From a candidate division TM6 bacterium UASB340 (lineage in GTDB: Bacteria > Babelota > Babeliae > Babelales > UASB340), in contig LDIX01000006.1 of the NCBI GenBank assembly GCA_001468925.1, positions 64,295 through 103,998 of the forward strand: a stretch of DNA of 39,704 bases, read 5' to 3'. The position numbers and the translations under genes are program-made. Below, piece by piece: positions 8,701 to 15,471 of the stretch. Position 1 is the first letter of the stretch. Every line of letters starts with the position of its first letter. The notes beneath the pieces were generated by a model. That model did not search any database. It had not been told where the DNA came from and saw only the letters and a program-made list of their open reading frames with translations.

Positions 8701-10769
8701 ATAATTTAAATACGGTTGATACCGATCAAGGATCTCCTGTCGGAAATCATTTGGATACCTTTAACAGTCAAAGGGTTCAAGGTTATGCCGGAAGAATAAG
8801 TAATGATAGATATTCCGGAGAAGAGTATATAATTGCCTGGAATACTCGAACGGACAGCAATAGTTCTGTAAAATCGATTCCATTGTTTAAAACTGTACCA
8901 ACCAGGTTCACGGCAATAATTGATCAACCTGTAACAATGCCGACAAATGTAATTTATTTTGGTGCCGGCATAGATTGGGCCGACATAGTAACACAGCTTA
9001 AAGTTGCAGGCGCAACGATGGCTGATCCATTACATTTATTGGTAGATGGTTATAGTTCCGGTCCGGGTTATGCATGGGTAAAAGAAATAGTCTCAATTCC
9101 ATCGAGCCCGGTAGTTTATGGTGAAGGTGATCACGGAATAATATTCTTAAGAAATGGTGGTCGCGTTGGACTTGGTAACAATAGTTGGAACCAACATTCA
9201 ATTAATTCTTGGAAACTTTTAGGAAAAGATTATCTAACGATTTCTCCTGCAGGCGATGGTACAATTGATCTTAACAGTAACGTTTATGTAATCGATCGTG
9301 GCGCATTTGTAGCAGAAACAGAATTTGGTGAAACTGAAGTTAACAGATTAACCATTAATCTTAATGGTAACACTCTTTATGTTCCTGCAAATGGTGAACT
9401 TGATTTAAGTTCATTTGGTCAAAATACATTTAGGCAAGAAATTGAATTTGCCGGTGACGGTAAAGTTGTTCTTGGTCACGGTGCAACAATCAGATTTCCT
9501 GCAACGGTAACTCCTACAAGTGTTGATAACTATCCGGTATTATATTTTAACGACAATACGATTCTTGAAGTTGAAGATGATCCTGAAGTAGCTAAGGCAA
9601 AATATACGACAATTACTGCCGCAGATGCAGATAAAGTAAAAATAGTAGGTAAAGGTCAAATTTGGCTAAATAAAGATGCACAATTTCAAGTTCTTGGTGG
9701 GGCCAAAGTACGAGTTGGATCCGATGATGATACGCCCGATACATATTTGCGTGTAAGTATGCAAAGACAGGGTGACTTTATAATTGGAACGGAACAAGAG
9801 GCCGGAGGTTCTTTTGAAATTGGAAATCCTGTAGCTATTACGGGCGGTGAAGTTAATTTTGAACTTTCTTTAAATGGTGCACATGCAAGAACGCTTATAG
9901 AACGTGGTGGATTTTTAGGCTTTGGTGTCGGCGTTATTGATAATTCTTATGATCATATGAATGGTGATTCAACATTAGCTGCAAATCCGGTAGTAAATTC
10001 CGGTACCGGAGATGTATATTTTAGTCCTGATACGACAAATGCTTGGAAAGTACAAACTCTTTACGATGTAAAAACCGTAAAGATAACAAACAGCCAAGGT
10101 ATATTCGATCACAGTAATATTTTTAATGGATCAAGCAGACTTGCCGGAATGTTGGCCGTAGGCCCTATTTCGGAATCTTACACACTGGAACTGACAGATC
10201 CCGATAGCTCTAAAATTTTAGGTGGTGGAAACATTATGTATCTTGACAGATCAATATCAAATCCAACTGAAAGTTATCCAATTGCAGCATATCTGAACGC
10301 TTGGGATTTTGCAGATCCAATTTTAAGACAAAAACAACAACCAAATGATCCTGAAGATTACGGAATGTATAATATGCTTGCATCAGATTTAATTGTTCAA
10401 CAACAAGTTCAAGCCAATTTTACAAATTCAACGGTTTCAAAACTATCCGGTGGTGGAATTAAAATTGTAACAGCCGGTACGGATAAAGCTTATGATTTCT
10501 TCAAGTTTTTATCTACTCCAAAATGGACAGAGCTTGGATCGAGAATGGTAAACTGCGGAACAACTCAGTACAGAGTTTATATTGGTTATGTAAATACACC
10601 GGAAGCAGATAGTAATTATTCCTATGCAAATGCAAATCAAATTTATAGAGAAACCGGATTTAGTATGGCGAGAGGTGCCGGTAAACCTGAAGACGGAGCT
10701 GAAATTGGTGTTCTTGGTACAACGGGTGATACAGACCCTGTTTCATTTACAACCGTAAATCGTAGATAA
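5775..10769 (+). CDS. giant secreted beta-rich surface protein, 1664 residues, function unknown
   Basis: I do not recognise this family. The start at 5775 (MSRLSLNRF) is chosen because AAAGGAGAG lies just upstream and a signal peptide follows (hydrophobic LILLFFSFAGIGNSLFA, cleavage expected after residue 25-27). A TTG 48 bases earlier opens the same frame but has no SD and would bury the signal. The mature protein is rich in Asn, Thr, Ser, Gly, Tyr and Asp. Short alternating hydrophobic/polar strands suggest beta-helix or beta-sandwich architecture, especially about 1330-1500 (for example GGSFEIGNPVAITGGEVNFEL). No autotransporter barrel, LPXTG motif or membrane helix is visible. The next gene, behind a GC-rich hairpin, encodes a predicted outer-membrane barrel, which suggests a secreted or surface partner. 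Adhesin, S-layer-like or scaffold roles are possible. Confidence 0.8.
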   Translation: MSRLSLNRFLILLFFSFAGIGNSLFAVNWRDGQTITASVNDQDLQIFGDGHQNDATIEIQKAVYINAHSTDINVTVTANNVTLQTDSGDYAHLIFHAALGRAINVYCDYDLIFKSPASASNTNDFTLTFSGPGTTTFYLKDYNPTTVSTGVRGAQVSFEGSASRGYNYPSEAHSPVSTYNPCRVYILMDQTSTQAVTDGINKLVFKRNPGGYAQVTQYPKNPVGIHIDDGALVTYLSYVKPGSNGYGSIAFDPTHTGSGVMYIDIDQKNNGDAGHGGFNDGALQIYGHYCTEFTEEAIRRRTSLNALAGKKAIFRVIDDTRYSRGITNPSDTDTRGLLIINRNTTVPKFASDPYQEEILTTMTNVDTTHPLYNLTPANSKYWADIYSWHTAQDSMSTIFDRAKTTTYNVQTGFILGKNGRIEVAHKTFLDYVATQTNLKIDPYLAQDYSSVITGAAATQLYTSPYFKKKNPTAMFIDGLYEGWDDSGFVQEDDAEIYLYGDSKLLLHAGSKATTDGSLDAFVRPVYVENSNHDYIFTFTIDSATYNGQYVSSSQVTSDEGRHVLDLEAPLNIKSYSRNSWPQRSYTGSSLLDEAIVNLPTVSIDFTGREYNYLTQSYINRPLTKDTVVYKIYDSPSILLNSDLKLFDVVYEHNDITKLLSPNPAIALPNIVGGERKYFNDTINPNGAATPILEQNYAYPKFEFYNSRLDLHEHYVAAGCKFVVNEVDYNPTVGTNNTSTFKFFNHGYLLDTLDHSYGRLFMATCSNNKMSNASTNATLQNSSVNVFRKYNKTTPAQTIKLSLQSEDETGLLMGPLLDAKRPHHLLMFNRGSNGVGYMSLGWTTTVGDNTTYPWESLSGLGSNYFDIKVTTTGTESITNTPPATLSIDGNYFYFGGTDSSGNKAVVPVITTETGSVVYVNHGGRVTATQPSSTTHGYDAFVDLPIVYRLWSYDGLMGIIDLPKDQVMYGYGFGQQPYNLNTVDTDQGSPVGNHLDTFNSQRVQGYAGRISNDRYSGEEYIIAWNTRTDSNSSVKSIPLFKTVPTRFTAIIDQPVTMPTNVIYFGAGIDWADIVTQLKVAGATMADPLHLLVDGYSSGPGYAWVKEIVSIPSSPVVYGEGDHGIIFLRNGGRVGLGNNSWNQHSINSWKLLGKDYLTISPAGDGTIDLNSNVYVIDRGAFVAETEFGETEVNRLTINLNGNTLYVPANGELDLSSFGQNTFRQEIEFAGDGKVVLGHGATIRFPATVTPTSVDNYPVLYFNDNTILEVEDDPEVAKAKYTTITAADADKVKIVGKGQIWLNKDAQFQVLGGAKVRVGSDDDTPDTYLRVSMQRQGDFIIGTEQEAGGSFEIGNPVAITGGEVNFELSLNGAHARTLIERGGFLGFGVGVIDNSYDHMNGDSTLAANPVVNSGTGDVYFSPDTTNAWKVQTLYDVKTVKITNSQGIFDHSNIFNGSSRLAGMLAVGPISESYTLELTDPDSSKILGGGNIMYLDRSISNPTESYPIAAYLNAWDFADPILRQKQQPNDPEDYGMYNMLASDLIVQQQVQANFTNSTVSKLSGGGIKIVTAGTDKAYDFFKFLSTPKWTELGSRMVNCGTTQYRVYIGYVNTPEADSNYSYANANQIYRETGFSMARGAGKPEDGAEIGVLGTTGDTDPVSFTTVNRR

Positions 10770-10777
10770 AAGATAAT

Positions 10778-10795
10778 GGGGGCCATTCGGCCCCC
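10778..10795 (+). promoter_or_regulatory. GC-rich intercistronic hairpin
   Basis: A perfect 7-bp all-GC stem (GGGGGCC / GGCCCCC) with loop ATTC lies 8 bases after the stop of the giant gene and 25 bases before the next ATG at 10821. It is followed by TAAATTTAA rather than a T run, so it is at best a partial terminator. An mRNA-stabilising or attenuating element that sets the ratio of the two proteins is a reasonable inference. Confidence 0.6.
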
Positions 10796-10820
10796 TAAAT
10801 TTAATCAAATAGGAGAAAGT

Positions 10821-12836
10821 ATGAGTAAAATTTTACGACAAATTTTTATACCGATGCTTTTTATCTGCAGCGGTTTTGTGTTCGCATCTGAAATTCGCTC
10901 GCCATGGTTTTCAGAAAGAGGGCCAATAAGATATAAATTTGAAACTGATAAAGACGAAGATTATAGTTTGGATATTTATGCGCTTGCACATAGACGCGAA
11001 GCTCATAAAGCATTTTTAAAGCATGGAACTGATACTCAACCTTTAACTGCTTTAATTTTTAATAAAGCTGATTTTCCATTAAATCAAATATTTCCAAATT
11101 CTCAGGTTAATCCTGCAGGTGAATTTTATAATCCGTTTATGGATTTAATGACCATAAAACCCAGAGCTACCTATTATGAATGGGGAATTAATCTTGGTGC
11201 TCGTCTTGAATATCCTGTTTATAAAAATAGGGGTAGAATTGGACTTCGAATGAATATTCCATTCAGATCCATTGAGATGGAGCGAGAAGATATTACATCA
11301 CAAGTTGATGATCCAACTCAAGATTATATTCTTAATCGTGTTACCAAAGTTGGTAACTTTGTATCAACCGGTGAAAATACGGGGAAATATGAATCGCCTG
11401 TGGATGTTTTGGCAAAGGCTTACAATATTGCATTTATTTCAAAATTATTTCAAGATCCGGCAAGACATTCAGCATTACAGTTTGCAGATAAATCGGTAAA
11501 AGTTTTTGGTGTTGAAATAGCAAAAAATTTTAATTTAGGTGATGGCCAGTTTTTATCTACAATAAAACCTATTGCCGGTGTAATTTTTAACGAATCAGGC
11601 AAAACCGTTCCAAATGAACCTAATTTTAATCAAAGTGAAGATGGGCTCTGGGGTTATAAAATTGCTACTATAGAAAATAAAAATATCGATAAAGATATTA
11701 CTGATGGAACCTATGGCGGTTATGGTGTCAGAGACGGAAATGGAACTTCTCCGCTACCTGTTGTTAATCGTTATAATTGGGCTTTTGATGCCGGTGATGA
11801 TGTAAAAAAGGCTCAAGCAAGTTTACAATCTCGTCAAATTACTAAAAATTTTTCCGCCCCGCTGGCTGCAAATACGGAAAAAGAAATTATGAATGCGCCA
11901 AATATAGCTTTTTTTAGCAACACTAATACCATAGCGGAAAATGTGAATTATAGTAGCTGGATGGATGCAGGATATCCTACTTTAATGCCTGAAGAACTGG
12001 GAAAAAGTTGGTTGGTTTTGGGCTATAATAATGGTAATTTGGTTCCCGGCGCAAAGACAATTGCAGATGCAATTGATAATGCCGTTGCACTTTATGATGA
12101 AGATCCTTATGAATGGTTATTAAATAAAGGTGATTACGAATTCGAAACTCAGACTCGTACCGGGCTTGGTGACATAGACTTAGATCTCTTTTATGAACAC
12201 ATCTTTTCAGATGAATGGATAGCAGAACTTATGGTTGGAGTTAGATTTCCAACCGGAAGTGGTGATGATTATACTGAAAATCCTTACAAAGCTCATCTTG
12301 GAAATGGTGAACATTTCGAAATAAAACTTGGCGGAATGGGCGCTTGGAAACCTTTGGATTGGATGAACTTAAAATTAGACACATATGTATCCTTTGTTCT
12401 TGAAGGCAATGAAAAACGTTGCGCAGCATTTGAAGGAGCACAAATTAAAAATATGGGTCCAAGAGTTGATGCCGATGTTGATTGGACATATTTTGTTTTA
12501 CGTTTGGATTCAACGTTATTTCATCCAAAAACAAATGATATTTCTGCAACTGTAGGTTACGAATTTTATTATAAAACAAAAGATAATATTCATTTTAAAG
12601 ATAGAACAATTACTCCATGGTACGGAGATAAAACCGACGGTACCTCTTTGGCTGCAACAATTAATAGTGGACTTGCCGAAAAGAATACGGAAAGTATTGC
12701 ACACAAACTTCGTGGCGAAGTTAGAATTCAAATTAATGAATGGTTTGAACTTGTTGGCGGTGGAGCGTTTACTTTTGCCGGTCAAAATATTCAAAGAGAA
12801 CTTGATGCTCATGGTGGATTTAGCGTAAGATTCTAA
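10821..12836 (+). CDS. predicted outer-membrane beta-barrel protein, 671 residues
   Basis: The start at 10821 (MSKILRQIF) has AGGAGAAAGT directly upstream and yields a signal peptide ending near GFVFA|SEIRS (about residues 1-22). An upstream in-frame ATG at 10776 would initiate just before the GC-rich hairpin and is rejected. The mature protein is beta-rich with many aromatic girdle-like strands (LGARLEYPVY, GRIGLRMNIPF, WIAELMVGVRFPTG, FEIKLGGMGAW, FELVGGGAFTFAG). It ends in GGFSVRF, the C-terminal Phe that the BAM machinery usually recognises. An insertion of about 200 residues (roughly 190-430) may be plug or loops. It follows the giant secreted protein on the same message and could anchor or export it. 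The family is unknown to me. Confidence 0.75.
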   Translation: MSKILRQIFIPMLFICSGFVFASEIRSPWFSERGPIRYKFETDKDEDYSLDIYALAHRREAHKAFLKHGTDTQPLTALIFNKADFPLNQIFPNSQVNPAGEFYNPFMDLMTIKPRATYYEWGINLGARLEYPVYKNRGRIGLRMNIPFRSIEMEREDITSQVDDPTQDYILNRVTKVGNFVSTGENTGKYESPVDVLAKAYNIAFISKLFQDPARHSALQFADKSVKVFGVEIAKNFNLGDGQFLSTIKPIAGVIFNESGKTVPNEPNFNQSEDGLWGYKIATIENKNIDKDITDGTYGGYGVRDGNGTSPLPVVNRYNWAFDAGDDVKKAQASLQSRQITKNFSAPLAANTEKEIMNAPNIAFFSNTNTIAENVNYSSWMDAGYPTLMPEELGKSWLVLGYNNGNLVPGAKTIADAIDNAVALYDEDPYEWLLNKGDYEFETQTRTGLGDIDLDLFYEHIFSDEWIAELMVGVRFPTGSGDDYTENPYKAHLGNGEHFEIKLGGMGAWKPLDWMNLKLDTYVSFVLEGNEKRCAAFEGAQIKNMGPRVDADVDWTYFVLRLDSTLFHPKTNDISATVGYEFYYKTKDNIHFKDRTITPWYGDKTDGTSLAATINSGLAEKNTESIAHKLRGEVRIQINEWFELVGGGAFTFAGQNIQRELDAHGGFSVRF

Positions 12837-12849
12837 AAGAATATAAAAT

Positions 12850-12878
12850 AAAAAGCCCGATAATCTATCGGGCTTTTT
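12850..12878. terminator. bidirectional rho-independent terminator
   Basis: A perfect 13-bp stem, AAAAAGCCCGATA with TATCGGGCTTTTT around loop ATC, lies between the stop of the beta-barrel gene (12836) and the stop of valS (12881). With A5 on the left and T5 on the right it works as a terminator for both convergent transcripts. Confidence 0.93.
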
Positions 12879-12880
12879 AT

Positions 12881-15328
12881 TTAGTCTAAATTAATTTCTA
12901 TATAAATTTTTTCATCAATTTTATTTAAACCGGATTTTTCAAAAGCATTATTACTAAAAATAATTTCTTTAGCCTTAGTAATTCCTTTTAAAAGAACATC
13001 TTCTTTTCTTATAAGTTCAAGTAACTCTTTATCTTTTGAATTTATATTTAAACTTTCCAGTTCTGTTTTAAGTGATAACTGATTTTCAGTCTTAAACTTT
13101 CTTACTTGTGATATTAATTCTATTAATTTATTAAATAAAATAGCTTCTTTTTCAAAATTAAAATCAAATCTTGTAAAATCAAATGTAATATTACTTAAAC
13201 TGTTTATTTTTTCATGCGATTTATAAATACTTTGATAAAGTGTTTCTGTGATATGCGGTAAGAAGGGTGAAAATAGTTCTAAAAGTCCAAAACCGACTTC
13301 ATATAAAACAAATTTTGTATTTTGCAAACTTTTTTCATCATAATTACTTGGATTAAAAATTTGATCTTTTATAATTTCTAAATAGTTATCGCAAAAATTA
13401 TTCCAAAAGAATTTTTCAACTTCTTCAAGCGCTTGTGTGTAGTTATATTGATTAAAATAAAACTTGTAACTTTTAACCGTAGTTGCAAAGTTTTGCAAAA
13501 CCCACTTGGATAAGTTATCTAATTTTAATTCTGAAGCCTCAAATTTTTCATAAGACGCAAGATGATCTTTGAAAAATCTAAATGCATTCCAAAGTTTTGT
13601 AATTAATCTCTGGCCAATTTTTAATTGATTTTCACTAAATGCCGTATCGGTTCCCAATTTGCCGTTTGCCGACCAATATCTAATTACATCAGCCGGAAAA
13701 GTTTCAAGTAACTTTTCAGGGCCGGGGACGTTACTGTTGCCTTTGGATTTTGAAATTTTTTCTTTTCCTGAAAGAACATGTCCTGAAATTACAATCTCTT
13801 TCCATGGAATGTCATTGTGATGATAGTAAGATTTAACTATCGTATAAAAAGCCCAAGTTCTAATGATATCATGAGCTTGAGGTCTCATGGACATAGGAAT
13901 ATTTATTCCCATATTATCTTGAGGCCAATTTGTATTAATTTGTGGTGTTATCGAAGATGTATTCCATGTGTCCATTATATCGGTATCACCTTTAATATTT
14001 GTGCTTGAACATTTTGGACATTTTTCTTTAAAATTTGTTTCTTGCGGATCTACCGGTAAATCTTTTTCATTTGCTAAAATTACATGACTGCAGTCTTGGC
14101 AATGCCAGACCGGAAATGGTATTCCATAAAATCTTTGTCTTGAAATACACCAATCCCAATTAAGATTCTCTACCCAATCTTTATATCTGGCTTTCATGAA
14201 CTCTGGTTTCCATTCAATTTTGTCGGCAAGGGCTAAAAATTCTTTTTTGTGATCTAAGATTTTTACAAACCATTGTTTTAAAATTAAATATTCTATCTCT
14301 TGTTTGCAGCGTTCATGAACGCCAACGTTGTGAACTATCTTCTTTTGAGCCAAGAGTTTGCCGGAAACTTGAAGTAGTTCTAGAACTTTTTTTCGGGCTT
14401 CTTGAACTTTTAATCCTGAAAGAGGCCCTGTTTTTTCTGTCCAGATACCGTCAAAGCCGATAGCTTGAATAAATGGTAATTTATGCGTTTTGTACCAGTA
14501 AATATCTGTTTGATCTCCGAATGTACAACACATTACAAGGCCGGTACCTTTTTGCATATCAACTTTGTCATCTTGCAAAATTGGCACCTCATGCCCAAAT
14601 ACAGGTACAATTGCTTTTTTGTTAAGTAATTTTTTGTATCTTGTATCTTGCGGATTAAAAAATATTGCTACGCAAGCCGGTAAAAGTTCCGGTCTTGTTG
14701 TTGCAATTATTAATTTTTCGCCGTTGGTTGTTTCAAATTCTATATCGTTAAATGTGCTGGAAATTTCAGCATCATCCATTTCTGCTTGTGCTACAGTTGT
14801 TCTACAGGTTGTGCAATACAAACTTGGTTCTTCTTTTCGGTAAACAAAGTTTTTATTATATAAATCTATAAAAGAATATTGAGATATTTTTCTTACTTTA
14901 TCTTCGATAGTTGAATATATTTTTGTCCAATCGATGGAAAGTCCCATCTTTTTCCAAAGATTTTCAAATTCTTTTTCTACTTTTGCAGTTTCGGATAAAC
15001 AAAGTTTTATAAATTCAGATCGTTTTAGCATATGGCCTTTTATGCCATGTTGTTTTTCTACAAATCTTTCCGTAGGTAATCCGTTATCGTCAAAACCCAT
15101 TGGATAAAAGATATTAAAGCCAATAAGTCTTTTGTATCTGGCAATTATATCTGTGTGGGTGTAAGAAAAGATATGTCCGGTGTGTAGAGTTCCCGATACC
15201 GTTGGTGGCGGAGTGTCTATGCTAAATATTGGCTTTTTAGAATCTTCATAAAATTTATAAACTTGTTCTTTTTCCCAAAGTTCTTGGGCTTCACGTTCAA
15301 ATTTTATATGTTCGTAATGTTTATCCAT
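12881..15328 (-). CDS. valS: valyl-tRNA synthetase, Rickettsia/archaeal type
   Basis: It charges tRNA-Val with valine. It is a class Ia enzyme of 815 residues. PPPTVSGTLHTGH at about 40-52 holds the HIGH-like HTGH, and KISKSKG is the KMSKS loop. In between are FYPMGFDDNGLPTER, the CP1 editing domain (TTRPELLPACVA) and Cys pairs (CTTC; CQDC with CPKC) that look like zinc knuckles. The wording of the HIGH and FDDNGLPTE regions and the short C-terminus match the archaeal-type ValRS found in Rickettsia rather than the 950-residue E. coli type. I chose ATG 15328 (MDKHYEHIKF), which aligns with family starts. The frame is open back to an ATG at 15430, but those 34 codons are a GC-rich palindromic repeat. 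A candidate promoter lies just beyond it. Confidence 0.93.
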   Translation of the reverse strand: MDKHYEHIKFEREAQELWEKEQVYKFYEDSKKPIFSIDTPPPTVSGTLHTGHIFSYTHTDIIARYKRLIGFNIFYPMGFDDNGLPTERFVEKQHGIKGHMLKRSEFIKLCLSETAKVEKEFENLWKKMGLSIDWTKIYSTIEDKVRKISQYSFIDLYNKNFVYRKEEPSLYCTTCRTTVAQAEMDDAEISSTFNDIEFETTNGEKLIIATTRPELLPACVAIFFNPQDTRYKKLLNKKAIVPVFGHEVPILQDDKVDMQKGTGLVMCCTFGDQTDIYWYKTHKLPFIQAIGFDGIWTEKTGPLSGLKVQEARKKVLELLQVSGKLLAQKKIVHNVGVHERCKQEIEYLILKQWFVKILDHKKEFLALADKIEWKPEFMKARYKDWVENLNWDWCISRQRFYGIPFPVWHCQDCSHVILANEKDLPVDPQETNFKEKCPKCSSTNIKGDTDIMDTWNTSSITPQINTNWPQDNMGINIPMSMRPQAHDIIRTWAFYTIVKSYYHHNDIPWKEIVISGHVLSGKEKISKSKGNSNVPGPEKLLETFPADVIRYWSANGKLGTDTAFSENQLKIGQRLITKLWNAFRFFKDHLASYEKFEASELKLDNLSKWVLQNFATTVKSYKFYFNQYNYTQALEEVEKFFWNNFCDNYLEIIKDQIFNPSNYDEKSLQNTKFVLYEVGFGLLELFSPFLPHITETLYQSIYKSHEKINSLSNITFDFTRFDFNFEKEAILFNKLIELISQVRKFKTENQLSLKTELESLNINSKDKELLELIRKEDVLLKGITKAKEIIFSNNAFEKSGLNKIDEKIYIEINLD

Positions 15329-15365
15329 CGAACTAATTCTTTCGAAATAAATTTTTTTGGGGGTG

Positions 15366-15426
15366 CCATCCCGGCCACCGATCCAGCCTTCGCATAAAGC
15401 TACGGCGAACAGGCCCGGGATCCAGT
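15366..15426. repeat. GC-rich nested palindromic element in the valS leader
   Basis: A GC-rich block of about 60 bases stands out in AT-rich DNA. The outer arms are ATCCCGGCC (15368-15376) and GGCCCGGGAT (15412-15421, one bulged base). The inner arms are TTCGC (15389-15393) and GCGAA (15405-15409). GATCCAG occurs twice, inside (15380-15386) and at the right edge. The outer arm shares CATCCCGGC with the dyad at 21039-21066, so both probably belong to one dispersed element family. It would be transcribed as the valS 5' leader, and its frame happens to be open and joined to valS. Confidence 0.75.
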
Positions 15427-15443
15427 CCATATTTACTTTTTTT

Positions 15444-15471
15444 ATTATAGCAGCAGCTTATTTGTTGTCGA
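15444..15471 (-). promoter_or_regulatory. candidate valS promoter
   Basis: On the minus strand TCGACA (plus-strand 15466-15471, 5 of 6 to the -35 consensus) is 16 bases from a perfect TATAAT (15444-15449). It overlaps the 3' end of the ATAD3-like gene. Transcription would begin near 15437, placing the GC-rich palindromic element in a leader of about 110 bases and leaving an ATG at 15430 only about 7 bases downstream of the start site. Confidence 0.55.

Noticed and set aside
8706-9201. Two antisense ORFs inside the giant secreted gene
   Set aside because: They lack ribosome sites and family features and arise as shadows of a long open frame.
12516-12812. 98-codon ORF antisense to the barrel gene
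   Set aside because: It is a shadow frame upstream of the bidirectional terminator, without start signals.
15329-15430. N-terminal extension of ValRS
   Set aside because: The 34 codons are the GC-rich palindromic element, have no SD, begin about 7 bases after the likely transcription start, and lie before the family-typical N-terminus at 15328.
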